From UMGS1370 sp046957575 (GTDB lineage: Bacteria; Bacillota; Clostridia; Lachnospirales; Lachnospiraceae), in NCBI GenBank assembly GCA_046957575.1, contig JBKUOG010000001.1, forward strand, positions 231,782-295,781: 64,000 bases of DNA. The letters are read 5' to 3'. The notes beneath the pieces were generated by a model. That model worked only from the letters and a program-made list of their open reading frames with translations. It ran no database searches and had not been told where the DNA came from. Position numbers and translations under genes: made by a program. Positions 42,041 through 50,444 of the stretch are shown piece after piece (positions within the stretch are counted from its first letter, which is position 1; each line of letters starts with the position of its first letter).

Positions 42041-42112
42041 GGTTGCATCGCAGCTTCCGCATCTTTCAAAAACTGGTTACATTGCAGCTTCCACATCTTT
42101 TAAAAACTGGTT
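42041..42112. repeat. 34-bp tandem duplication at the 3' end of the amidase gene
   Basis: Two 34-bp units, 42041-42074 and 42075-42108, begin GGTTGCATCGCAGCTTCC and GGTTACATTGCAGCTTCC and differ at only a few positions; a third GGTT starts at 42109. The inner copy encodes the last residues of the amidase (NQFLKDVEAAM) and the outer one lies just after its stop codon, so the duplication did not alter the protein. Confidence 0.8.
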
Positions 42113-42814
42113 CCACGCATCTTCATTTTCTACAAAGTATTTTGGGCAGTTCTTTTCATTAATGTCATAATGGCGGATAATATCCTTTTTCGGGTTTAAC
42201 TCCAGTTCCGAACACAGCCAGGCAGTGAGTTTTACCATGGAATCATAGGTTTCTGGATTGTATTTGCCGGTTTCGTCGGGATGGCAGCTTTCAATGGCAA
42301 TGGTGTCGCTGTTGCGGTAATTAGAAGCGTATGCCATCTCACTGATTGGAACAGCCTGAATCACTTCTCCTTCCAGCCCTACGATAAAATGGGAACTGAC
42401 AGAGTCCCCATTTTCTGTCTGATCCGCTAAACTGTCAAAATAATCTCGATTCTGTCTGGCTGTGGAGCCGGGATTTGCCACATAATGGATTACAATTCCG
42501 TTGACTTCCTTTAAGCTGACTGCTGGTCTGGAATAAATATTTTTCCGAATAAAATCCTGCTCGATCCAGGACGGCGCTTCAATCGCCTTTAAATCAATCT
42601 CTTTTGCCTTTTCCTGCCTTCCCCACAAAAGCCAGCCGATTCCTATGCCGATTCCAATAAAGATAAGCAGTACAAGCAGCCAAATCAATGTTAGAACTGC
42701 CAGACTGCTTCCCTCTGATCGCCTGGAGGATCTCCTTTTATTCTTTCGCCTGTCTCTGTCTTCATCCCATTGAGGCGCTCTCTTGATTTCCTGTTTTGTC
42801 ATTTGCTGTTGCAT
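42077..42814 (-). CDS. Membrane-anchored N-acetylmuramoyl-L-alanine amidase (amidase_2)
   Basis: This 245-residue protein has a basic cytoplasmic tail rich in Arg/Lys (residues 10-33), one membrane segment (VLTLIWLLVLLIFIGIGIGI, about 38-60) and an extracellular amidase_2/PGRP domain. Zinc ligands are visible at IVIHYVANPGSTA and in IAIESCHPD; SSHFIVGLEGEVIQAVP is the core strand pair. Such enzymes cut the bond between muramic acid and the stem peptide. GGGGGAGTG precedes the ATG at 42814. It is divergent from the PurF-like gene. Its 3' end is tandemly duplicated after the stop. Confidence 0.88.
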   Translation of the reverse strand: MQQQMTKQEIKRAPQWDEDRDRRKNKRRSSRRSEGSSLAVLTLIWLLVLLIFIGIGIGIGWLLWGRQEKAKEIDLKAIEAPSWIEQDFIRKNIYSRPAVSLKEVNGIVIHYVANPGSTARQNRDYFDSLADQTENGDSVSSHFIVGLEGEVIQAVPISEMAYASNYRNSDTIAIESCHPDETGKYNPETYDSMVKLTAWLCSELELNPKKDIIRHYDINEKNCPKYFVENEDAWNQFLKDVEAAM

Positions 42815-42954
42815 CTTGTCACTCCCCCTTTCTTTCAGTTTAAAGCACACCATAATTGAAGTCAAATTAATTTTTCCTTACTTTATTCTTGCAGCGCATT
42901 AACTTCCTGATTACTGTTATGTATCCCATTAGAATTTCTAATAATTTTTTTGTA

Positions 42955-42983
42955 TTGAAAATTACTGGTAATATATGTTACAC
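42955..42983 (+). promoter_or_regulatory. Possible promoter of the PurF-like/threonine aldolase pair
   Basis: TTGAAA (42955-42960) and TTACAC (42978-42983) with a 17-bp spacer lie about 45 bp upstream of the start codon. I see no purine riboswitch or PurR box. Confidence 0.4.
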
Positions 42984-43027
42984 TTAAAAGTGTTTTGTTT
43001 TTTTAATAGCGAAAGGAGCTTATTGCA

Positions 43028-44443
43028 ATGGGCGGAATCTTTGGTGTTGTATCGAAATCCAACTGTGTCATGGATTTGTTCTTTGGCACAGACTATCATT
43101 CTCACCTTGGAACCCGCAGAGGCGGCATGGCAGTTTATGGCCCCAACGGTTTCCAACGTTCAATTCATAATATCGAAAATTCTCCATTCCGTACAAAATT
43201 TGAGCGGGATGTGGAAGAACTGGAAGGCAATCTGGGAATTGGTTCCATCTCGGATACGGATCCCCAGCCTCTTTTAATCCAGTCCCATCTTGGCAGTTAT
43301 GCCATTGCCACTGTGGGAAAAATCAACAATGAGGAAGAGCTGGTCCACAAAGCCTATGATAATGGACACATCCATTTTCTGGAAATGAGCGGCGGACGTA
43401 TCAACAGCAGTGAACTGGTCGCTTCCATTATCAATCAGCGAGAAAGCTTAGTAGAAGGACTTCTCTATGCTCAGGAAATTATTGACGGTTCCATGAGTAT
43501 CCTGATTTTGGCTCCGGAAGGCATTTACGCATCCAGAGACCGGTTGGGACGTACCTCTCTCAGCATTGGAAAAAAAGACGACGGTTTCTGCGTTTCCTTT
43601 GAAAGCTTTGCCTATATCAATTTAGGATACACTGATTACTCAGAATTAGGTCCTGGAGAAATTGTTTTAATTACCCCAGAACAGATCCAGTGTTTAAGCA
43701 AACCCCGTCAGGAGATGAAGATCTGCTCATTTTTATGGGTCTATTATGGATATCCTACTTCCACTTACGAAGGGGTCAATGTGGAGCAGATGCGGTATGA
43801 CTGCGGACGTCTGCTGGCGCAGCGGGATCAAAATGATTCTGTTCGGCCTGACAGCGTGGCCGGCGTTCCGGATTCTGGTATTGCCCACGCCATTGGATAT
43901 GCCAACGAATCAGGCATTCCGTTTTCCAGACCTTTTATTAAATATACCCCTACCTGGCCCAGATCCTTTATGCCTCAAAACCAGAGACAGAGAAATTTGA
44001 TTGCCAAAATGAAACTGATTCCCGTAGACGCTTTAATTCGGGATCGCAGTCTGCTGCTGATTGATGATTCCATTGTCCGCGGCACTCAGCTTAGCGAAAC
44101 TACTGAATTTTTATATCAAAGCGGCGCAAAAGAAGTTCATATTCGTCCTGCCTGCCCGCCTCTGCTCTTTGGCTGCAAATACTTAAACTTCTCCCGTTCT
44201 AATTCCGAACTGGATTTAATTACCAGAAGAATCATCCGGGAGCGGGAAGGTGACAATGTATCCCCTGAAATTCTGGCTGACTATGCAGATCCAGACAGCG
44301 AAAACTATGCAGCCATGGTAGAGGAAATCCGGAAACGATTAAACTTTACCACCTTGCGTTTTCACAGACTGGATGACCTGATTAAATCTATTGGACTATC
44401 TCCCTGTAAGCTTTGTACCTATTGCTGGAGCGGAAAGGAGTAA
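43028..44443 (+). CDS. PurF-like amidophosphoribosyltransferase paralogue without the catalytic Cys
   Basis: This 471-residue protein has the two-domain PurF layout. The phosphoribosyltransferase part is well kept, with GVPDSGIAHAIGYANESGI and the PRPP loop LLIDDSIVRGTQ (residues 343-354). The C-terminal Cys460, Cys463 and Cys466 resemble the iron-sulfur ligands of clostridial PurF. The N-terminal glutaminase part starts MGGIFGVVSKS: Gly occupies the position of the essential N-terminal Cys. The usual RHRGQEGAG and HNGN glutamine-binding motifs are also changed (GTRRGGMAV, VGKINN). It is therefore unlikely to use glutamine. AAAGGAG precedes the ATG. It is cotranscribed with a threonine aldolase gene. 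Confidence 0.85.
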   Translation: MGGIFGVVSKSNCVMDLFFGTDYHSHLGTRRGGMAVYGPNGFQRSIHNIENSPFRTKFERDVEELEGNLGIGSISDTDPQPLLIQSHLGSYAIATVGKINNEEELVHKAYDNGHIHFLEMSGGRINSSELVASIINQRESLVEGLLYAQEIIDGSMSILILAPEGIYASRDRLGRTSLSIGKKDDGFCVSFESFAYINLGYTDYSELGPGEIVLITPEQIQCLSKPRQEMKICSFLWVYYGYPTSTYEGVNVEQMRYDCGRLLAQRDQNDSVRPDSVAGVPDSGIAHAIGYANESGIPFSRPFIKYTPTWPRSFMPQNQRQRNLIAKMKLIPVDALIRDRSLLLIDDSIVRGTQLSETTEFLYQSGAKEVHIRPACPPLLFGCKYLNFSRSNSELDLITRRIIREREGDNVSPEILADYADPDSENYAAMVEEIRKRLNFTTLRFHRLDDLIKSIGLSPCKLCTYCWSGKE

Positions 44444-44451
44444 ATATTTTT

Positions 44452-45477
44452 ATGTACAGTTTTAATAATGACTACAGTGAGGGCGCTCATCCACACATTT
44501 TAGAGGCCATCGCAAAGGCCAATTTCGAGCAGAATAACGGTTACAGTCTGGATGTCCATACTGAACATGCCATCGAACTCATTCATAAAGAAATCCAGAA
44601 TGATACCGCAGATATTCACATCATCCCAGGAGGAACCCAAACTAACCTTCTGGTAATCAGTTCTTCTTTAAGACCTCATCAGGCGGTTATCTCGGCAGAA
44701 ACCGGACATATTAATGTCCACGAAACCGGCGCCATTGAAGCTACCGGCCACAAAGTTCTGGCCATAGCGTCTCCTGATGGCAAGCTGACCCCGCAACTGG
44801 TGCAGAAGTCCCTGGATTTTCATACGGACGAGCACATGGTTCAGCCAAAAATGGTTTATATTTCCAATACCACAGAAATCGGCACCCAGTATACTTTACA
44901 GGAATTGACTGCCCTGTCTTCCTTCTGCAAAGACCATGGACTCTATCTATTTATGGACGGAGCAAGAATGGGTTCTGCCCTCACCAGCCCTGCCAACGAT
45001 CTGACTTTAGCTCAGATTGCCAGTCTAACCGATGTTTTCTATATCGGCGGCACCAAAAACGGAGCACTCTTCGGCGAGGCCCTTGTAATCTTGAATCCTG
45101 TGTTAAAAGAAGACTTCCGCTTTTCCATCAAACAGCGGGGCGCCATGTTTGCCAAGGGATTTTTGCTGGGCATTCAGTTTGAAACATTATTTACTGACAA
45201 TCTATTCTATGATCTGGCCTCCCATGCCAACAAAATGGCGGCGATTCTTTACCAGGGCATTACAGAATGCGGATACCCATTGGATTCCGACTCTGTGACG
45301 AATCAGTTGTTTCCTGTTTTTCCAGATTCCCTGATTGAAAAGCTGTCTGAAGAATTTTTGTTTTCTGTACAGAAAAAAACAGATGACACCCATTCGGTCA
45401 TCCGTCTGGTCACTTCCTGGGCTACCAAAGAAGAACAGGCTCATCGATTTGTAAACCTTTTAAAAAGCCTGTCCTGA
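44452..45477 (+). CDS. Low-specificity L-threonine aldolase
   Basis: This 341-residue PLP enzyme has the fold-type I aldolase layout. It contains MYSFNNDYSEGAHPHIL at the N-terminus, the HIIPGGTQTNLL cofactor segment, the LFMDGARMGSAL Asp that contacts the pyridine nitrogen, and the Schiff-base Lys in FYIGGTKNGALFGE (about residue 200). It splits L-threonine or L-allo-threonine to glycine and acetaldehyde. The ATG at 44452 lies eight bases after the PurF-like stop codon. Glycine supply next to a purine-type phosphoribosyltransferase may be meaningful. A strong hairpin terminator follows. Confidence 0.92.
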   Translation: MYSFNNDYSEGAHPHILEAIAKANFEQNNGYSLDVHTEHAIELIHKEIQNDTADIHIIPGGTQTNLLVISSSLRPHQAVISAETGHINVHETGAIEATGHKVLAIASPDGKLTPQLVQKSLDFHTDEHMVQPKMVYISNTTEIGTQYTLQELTALSSFCKDHGLYLFMDGARMGSALTSPANDLTLAQIASLTDVFYIGGTKNGALFGEALVILNPVLKEDFRFSIKQRGAMFAKGFLLGIQFETLFTDNLFYDLASHANKMAAILYQGITECGYPLDSDSVTNQLFPVFPDSLIEKLSEEFLFSVQKKTDDTHSVIRLVTSWATKEEQAHRFVNLLKSLS

Positions 45478-45503
45478 TACATGATGTAAAACCATAAAAC
45501 ACA

Positions 45504-45551
45504 AAAACCGGCAAAAAATGAGAATCTCTCACTTTACGCCGGTTTTCTTTT
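45504..45551. terminator. Bidirectional terminator between convergent operons
   Basis: AAAACCGGC pairs with GCCGGTTTT and an inner GAGA-type stem; CTTTTT follows on the plus strand. It serves the threonine aldolase gene and the convergent ftsEX-dus operon. Confidence 0.85.
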
Positions 45552-45820
45552 TAATTAGTCCTGCCCTCTATCAGGGCTTTCGCCAGTTCATAGTTCTTCT
45601 TATGGACAAATATCTCATACTCATAAGGGTCTGGGTCTCCCGCGCTGCCAAACTGTGCCCGCACTGTACCGCCTCCATATCTGCCGGACCACTTGGAGCT
45701 TCGGTTATGTACCTTCCATGTATAATCCAGGCTGTTGGCAGACAGCAAGTCTCGAATGCGAGCGCTTTCTGCCATGCTTTTCCCTCTGTACACCAAGCTG
45801 CGGTTCCAAAGTCCAATCAT
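45551..45820 (-). CDS. Small DUF2007-like protein
   Basis: This 89-residue protein reads MIGLWNRSLVYRGKSMAES and contains ARIRDLLSANSLDYTWK and YEYEIFVHKKNYELAKALI, the pattern of DUF2007-type putative signal-transducing domains, which fold like a small ferredoxin-like unit. Its function is unknown. The ATG at 45820 overlaps the stop codon of the dus gene (ATGA), so it is coupled to it and closes the operon. The same small gene after dus appears in related clostridia as far as I recall. Confidence 0.7.
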   Translation of the reverse strand: MIGLWNRSLVYRGKSMAESARIRDLLSANSLDYTWKVHNRSSKWSGRYGGGTVRAQFGSAGDPDPYEYEIFVHKKNYELAKALIEGRTN

Positions 45821-46809
45821 ATCCTGTCTCCTTTCCAATGGGTTTCCTCAAGCAGCATAGCGACATACATTTGGTATTCGCCAAGGCACTGGGATTTCCT
45901 GATTTTCTTTTTAATCTTCTCTCCGCCTTCAAACAGATTGTCCATGTAAGCCCACAATTCCTTCATCTTAAACAAAACATTACGCTCACCGGACATAATT
46001 TCTTCATAGCCGGAAAGCACTGCATCATGGAACTGGCAGAAACGCTCTCTGCCGTTTTGAATGCCCGTCTCACCTGGTGCAGCATCTTCCAGATTTTCTT
46101 CTGCCTGTCTTAGTTTTTCTGTCAATTCAGGATTGGAAATCAGTCCCCTTCCCAGCATAACTCTTTCAGTCCCAGGAAACCGATCCAAAACTTTCTCAAA
46201 ATCTTCTCTGCAAAACACATTGCCATTATAGCAGACCGGACATTGGCTGACCTTTTGCCCATAGGCAAACCCGTCCATCCTGGCTTCATTTTTATAGTAA
46301 TCTTCCCGAACCCTGGGATGGATAATCAATTCTTTTAACGGATAGCGATTAAAAATCTCCATCAGTCTTTCAAATTCTGACTCTTCCTTCATCCCCAGCC
46401 TGGTCTTAATGGAAATCTCCTGGGTCGTTTTAGAAAATATATGTTCCAAAAAATCATCCAATCTGTCCGGATCCTGCAAAAAACCAGCTCCTCTGCTCTT
46501 AGAGACCACTGTCCCAAAAGGGCACCCCAGATTCAGATTGATTTCTTCGTATCCCAGTTCTCCCAGTTTATCTGCACACCACAAAAAATCTTCAGCACAA
46601 TTAGTCAAAATCTGTGGTACTATCTTCATGCCCTGATTATGCTCCGGGAGAACATCATTTAATTCTCTGGATTTTAATGAGCGGGTCTGATTCGGCACTA
46701 TAAATGGGGTTATATACTTATCCATAGGAGAAAAATACCTGTGATACGCATTGCGGTACACATATCCGGTAATTCCCTCCATAGGCGCCATATAGAATTT
46801 TACAGGCAT
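45817..46809 (-). CDS. tRNA-dihydrouridine synthase
   Basis: This 330-residue flavoenzyme reduces uridine to dihydrouridine in tRNA. The FMN-binding barrel starts FYMAPMEGITGYVYRNAY, has EINLNLGCPFGT and SRGAGFL, where the Cys acts as proton donor in some subfamilies, then ISIKTRLG, IIHPRVREDYY and VCYNGNVFCREDF. It starts inside the ctpA stop codon (TAATG) and overlaps the next gene by four bases. The subfamily (DusA/B/C) is not clear by eye. Confidence 0.9.
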   Translation of the reverse strand: MPVKFYMAPMEGITGYVYRNAYHRYFSPMDKYITPFIVPNQTRSLKSRELNDVLPEHNQGMKIVPQILTNCAEDFLWCADKLGELGYEEINLNLGCPFGTVVSKSRGAGFLQDPDRLDDFLEHIFSKTTQEISIKTRLGMKEESEFERLMEIFNRYPLKELIIHPRVREDYYKNEARMDGFAYGQKVSQCPVCYNGNVFCREDFEKVLDRFPGTERVMLGRGLISNPELTEKLRQAEENLEDAAPGETGIQNGRERFCQFHDAVLSGYEEIMSGERNVLFKMKELWAYMDNLFEGGEKIKKKIRKSQCLGEYQMYVAMLLEETHWKGDRI

Positions 46810-48278
46810 TATTCTGCAGCCCCTGCACTTTCTGCCGCAGAACCTTCTGCCTCAGTGCCTTCTGCACTTTCTTTTCCCAGATTTTCCCGCACTGCATCCG
46901 CACCGTCTTCCAGCACGTCAATAGCAGCCTGAAGCTGATTGTCTTTTTCATGCTCTACCACCAGACGTTTCAGCAGGTCTTCATTGGGCTCTACGGTTAC
47001 ATCCGGCTCTACTCCTTTTCCATGAATATCCTGTCCGCTTGGAATATAATAATGCTCTGTAGTAAGTTTTACTCCAGAACCGTCTCCCAGCGGAAACACA
47101 GACTGGACAATACCTTTTCCAAAGCTGGTGGTTCCCACTATCTCTGCTGCATTGTAATCCTTTAATGTTCCTGCAAAAATCTCCGATGCGCTGGCAGAAG
47201 ATTCATTGATCAGCAGTACAATGGGAATATCAAGACTCCTTCCATCGCTGCAGCTAAAACTTTCACCCTCTTCATTTTTATCTGCCGTATAAAGAAGCAG
47301 GGTCTTTCCCTCATTTTCTTTCTGTCCGTAAGGATCCTGATAGGTGGTGATATCGTCCTCCAACACATAATCCAGCATTGCTAACGCAGTCTGCATCACC
47401 CCGCCCGGATTGTTGCGCAGATCAATAATCAGCTTTTCCATCCCCTGGCTCTTCATATCTTCAATAGCATCGGAAAACTGTTTCTCTGTTACTACATCAA
47501 ACTGACTGATGGTCAGATAACCAATCTGGTTTTCCAGCATCTCATACTCTACTGTCGGAACCTCAATCTTTCTTCTGGTAATTTCCAGGGTTACGTAATC
47601 TTCAATAGAAGGCCGGTAAACCTCAATCTCTACTGTGCTTCCCTCTTTGCCCTTTATGTGACTGTTGACCAGAATATCCAAATCCATGCCGTAGACTTCT
47701 TTCCCGTCTACCTTATAAAGCTGATCCCCTGCTTCCATTCCGGCTTCTGCGCTGGGAGTGCCGTCGTACACTTTTAAAATGGAAATCAGTCCGGTTAACC
47801 GGTTCTGGCTTACCAGTGCTCCGATCCCGCTGTATTCCCCTTCTGTTTCCTCCAGCAGTTCATTTAACTCTTCCGGAGTGTAGTATGTGCTGTAAGGGTC
47901 CCCAAGTCCCGCCAACATTCCCAGGTAAATGGTGTCCTCTACTTTTTGATAATCCTCCTCAAACAAAAACTGATCGTCTATAAGGGACTGCATCATTTTC
48001 ATTTTTGCAACAATCTGCTGGTAATCCAACCCTTCTTCTTCCTGCTTTGCTTCTGAAGAAGTCTGATTGCTGACCTGCGAATCATTGGCAGCCTGCTGCT
48101 CCAAATCATATCCAGGCCCTTTGGGTTTCTTGGACTTTTGAATGATCCCATTTCCAAACAAAAAGATCCCTGCAGAAAGTCCCACTACGATTAATCCTGC
48201 AAAAGCTGTCACCAGCGCTCCGGCCAGAACACCCTTCCAAAATTTATTATCTCTGTCCTTTTCTTTTTCTCTATTCAC
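46809..48278 (-). CDS. S41-family carboxy-terminal processing peptidase (CtpA-like)
   Basis: This 489-residue protein has a basic N-terminus and one membrane segment (about residues 16-45). A PDZ domain follows (about 140-235, with GIGALVSQNRLTG and GDQLYKVDGKEV), then the S41 protease with DLRNNPGG (286-293), the nucleophile region SASASE (361-366) and FGKG with Lys388. A Glu/Ala-rich tail closes it. CtpA-type enzymes trim extracytoplasmic proteins. Its place directly after ftsEX and an M23 peptidase suggests that it processes that peptidase or related wall hydrolases. Confidence 0.93.
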   Translation of the reverse strand: MNREKEKDRDNKFWKGVLAGALVTAFAGLIVVGLSAGIFLFGNGIIQKSKKPKGPGYDLEQQAANDSQVSNQTSSEAKQEEEGLDYQQIVAKMKMMQSLIDDQFLFEEDYQKVEDTIYLGMLAGLGDPYSTYYTPEELNELLEETEGEYSGIGALVSQNRLTGLISILKVYDGTPSAEAGMEAGDQLYKVDGKEVYGMDLDILVNSHIKGKEGSTVEIEVYRPSIEDYVTLEITRRKIEVPTVEYEMLENQIGYLTISQFDVVTEKQFSDAIEDMKSQGMEKLIIDLRNNPGGVMQTALAMLDYVLEDDITTYQDPYGQKENEGKTLLLYTADKNEEGESFSCSDGRSLDIPIVLLINESSASASEIFAGTLKDYNAAEIVGTTSFGKGIVQSVFPLGDGSGVKLTTEHYYIPSGQDIHGKGVEPDVTVEPNEDLLKRLVVEHEKDNQLQAAIDVLEDGADAVRENLGKESAEGTEAEGSAAESAGAAE

Positions 48279-48313
48279 TTATTGTTCTCCTATCTCTGTC
48301 TTTTCTCAAATTT

Positions 48314-49525
48314 TTATGGGCTTACATACTGGCTGGGATTTACATAAGTTCCCCCGCTGCGAATCTCAAAATGAAGGTGAGGTCCTGTAGAATATCCGGT
48401 CGAACCTACTTTTGCAATGACATCGCCCTGATTGACCTTATCTCCTACATTGGCTAGCAAAGATGAGCAATGCATATAAACCGTTGAAACTCCGCCTCCA
48501 TGACTGATCATAATGTAGTTCCCTGCCGATGCGCTGTAAGTGGAAATCGTCACCGTACCGGAAGCGGCTGCAAGAATATTGCTCCCTGTCGGCGCTCCGA
48601 TGTCAATTCCCTTATGATTGGAAGAAGCGCCTTCTGTCGGCGAACTTCTCCCGCCAAACCCGGATGTAATCCGGCTGCTGGAAGGGCAGGGCCATATAAA
48701 CTTAATATCTCCAAGACTGGCAGTCTTATACGTCTGTCCTGCTGCCTCTGCCTTTTTTCTGGCTTCTTCTTCCTGGCGCTTAATTTCTGCCTCAATCTGT
48801 TTAATTTTTGCCTCCTGTGCTGCCAAATCCCTTTCGTACTCATTGATCTGGTTCTCTGCAGACGCGATCTTTGTTTCATAGTTTTTTAATTCTTGCTGTT
48901 TTCCCGCTAACAAAGTCTCTACCGAAGCCTGCTTTGCCTCTGCCTGTTTTTCTAATTCCAAAAGTTGGGCGTATTCTTCCTCTAAAACCGCTTCCTTTTC
49001 TGCAATCTGATTTTTGGTGGCCACATAAGCGTCCATCTGTCTTCTGTCATACTGGGAAATCTGGTTCACATACTCCGCCTTATTTAACATATCGGAAAAG
49101 CTGTCTGCTTCCATCAGCATATCAATATAGTTGGTGTCGCCATTCTCATACATGTATTTGATTCTAAGCTTCATGGATTCATATTGCTGCTCTTCTGTCT
49201 GTTTTGCCGCTTCCAGCTCTTCCTTTGTAACCGCAATCTCTTCTTCCTTGACTCCTATCTGATTCTGGAGATTGGAGATTTCTCCGGCTACCTGCTCCAG
49301 TTTCATATCCAGTTCCTTTACATATGCTGCCGTATCTGCTTTTAAATCTTCTAATCCGGCCAGTGTCTGCTCAGCCTTTTTCTTTTCCTCTTCAATCGAA
49401 ACCGCTGCGTCTTTGGCGTCTTTTACATCCTGACTGGTAACTGCAAAAGAAGGAACTGAAAGGAGCAGACTCACAGCTAACATGCAGGCTAAAAGCTTTT
49501 GGCCTGCCCGTCTCTTTCTTTTCAT
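48314..49525 (-). CDS. EnvC-like M23 peptidase with coiled coil
   Basis: This 403-residue exported protein has a signal peptide (KLLACMLAVSLLLSVPSFA) and two long coiled-coil stretches (about residues 30-130 and 150-260). The C-terminal LytM/M23 domain has intact metal ligands in NHKGIDIGAPTG and GPHLHFEIRSG. It follows ftsX by 13 bp, as EnvC- or PcsB-type FtsEX partners do. The coiled coil probably docks on the FtsX outer loop, so ATP use by FtsE can switch on peptidoglycan cleavage at the septum. Unlike EnvC it seems to keep its zinc ligands and may be an active enzyme. Confidence 0.92.
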   Translation of the reverse strand: MKRKRRAGQKLLACMLAVSLLLSVPSFAVTSQDVKDAKDAAVSIEEEKKKAEQTLAGLEDLKADTAAYVKELDMKLEQVAGEISNLQNQIGVKEEEIAVTKEELEAAKQTEEQQYESMKLRIKYMYENGDTNYIDMLMEADSFSDMLNKAEYVNQISQYDRRQMDAYVATKNQIAEKEAVLEEEYAQLLELEKQAEAKQASVETLLAGKQQELKNYETKIASAENQINEYERDLAAQEAKIKQIEAEIKRQEEEARKKAEAAGQTYKTASLGDIKFIWPCPSSSRITSGFGGRSSPTEGASSNHKGIDIGAPTGSNILAAASGTVTISTYSASAGNYIMISHGGGVSTVYMHCSSLLANVGDKVNQGDVIAKVGSTGYSTGPHLHFEIRSGGTYVNPSQYVSP

Positions 49526-49538
49526 ATTGTATCCTCAA

Positions 49539-50444
49539 TTACACTTTTAAATGCTTTCTTACTGTAAAGAAGCTGGCAAAAAATCCGATTCCCACCCCTA
49601 ATGCCAGGGCCACTCCTACCATAGAGGGAAATAACTCTGCTATCGGCATAGGTTTAAAAATCTCTGTTACAACCGTATATCTTTCATCTATATACGCTGC
49701 CGCCTTCTGATAGAGAACGTAAATTCCTGCCAGAGGAATCAGAGCTCCAATCAAACCAATGATTACTCCTTCTACCAAAAACGGCGCCCGGATCATCCAG
49801 TTGGTAGCTCCTATCAATCTCATAATCTGATTTTCCTGTTTTTTGAAAGCTGCTGCCACTGAAATCGTGTTGCTGATCAGAAATATCGCAACTGCCAGCA
49901 GAATACCAATAATTCCTGCTGACAAAAGACTGATAATCCGGTTCATATTTTTCAGGGCAGTTACTGCAGACCTGGAGTAGTTTACCTTTCTCACTCCATC
50001 AATTGACATAAGATACTCCACAAATGCATCCTGCTGCCCGATATCTTTTAGAAAAATCTCATAGGAAGCAGAATCCGCCAGAGGATTATCTCCTGCAAAT
50101 CCTGCTGCCAGTTCTTCCATTTCTCCAAAATATTCAGCCTGAAAAGATTCCCAGGCTTCTTGTGCAGAGGTATAAGTCACCCGCTCTACCTCTTCTCTGC
50201 CCTCAATCTCCTCGCCAATTGACAATATCCTGGATTCCTCTAAGCCCTCATCAAAAAATACCGTAATCCCCACTGTCGTCTCTGCCGTCTCTGCGCTGCG
50301 GCGCACATTGCCCACAATGGCATAAAACAGGCAGAATAAAAAAATACATGCTGCAATCGTAGCCACAGAAGCCAGAGAAAACAGCATATCTCTTCCAATA
50401 TTTTTAAGGCCCTGCTTCAGGCTGTAGCCAAATGAACTAATCAT
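49539..50444 (-). CDS. ftsX: Cell-division ABC transporter permease FtsX
   Basis: This 301-residue protein has the FtsX topology. A cytoplasmic N-terminus (SFGYSLKQGLKNIGRDMLFS) is followed by the first membrane segment (about residues 20-45), an extracellular loop of about 120 residues, and three more membrane segments with the signature IMRLIGATNWMIRAPFLVEG near residues 205-225. It works with FtsE to control wall hydrolases at division. The gene overlaps ftsE by eight bases, and an M23 peptidase gene follows. Confidence 0.96.
   Translation of the reverse strand: MISSFGYSLKQGLKNIGRDMLFSLASVATIAACIFLFCLFYAIVGNVRRSAETAETTVGITVFFDEGLEESRILSIGEEIEGREEVERVTYTSAQEAWESFQAEYFGEMEELAAGFAGDNPLADSASYEIFLKDIGQQDAFVEYLMSIDGVRKVNYSRSAVTALKNMNRIISLLSAGIIGILLAVAIFLISNTISVAAAFKKQENQIMRLIGATNWMIRAPFLVEGVIIGLIGALIPLAGIYVLYQKAAAYIDERYTVVTEIFKPMPIAELFPSMVGVALALGVGIGFFASFFTVRKHLKV

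Noticed and set aside
42815..43027. Purine riboswitch or PurR box ahead of the PurF-like gene
   Set aside because: I looked for the conserved purine aptamer loops and a tandem PurBox and saw neither.
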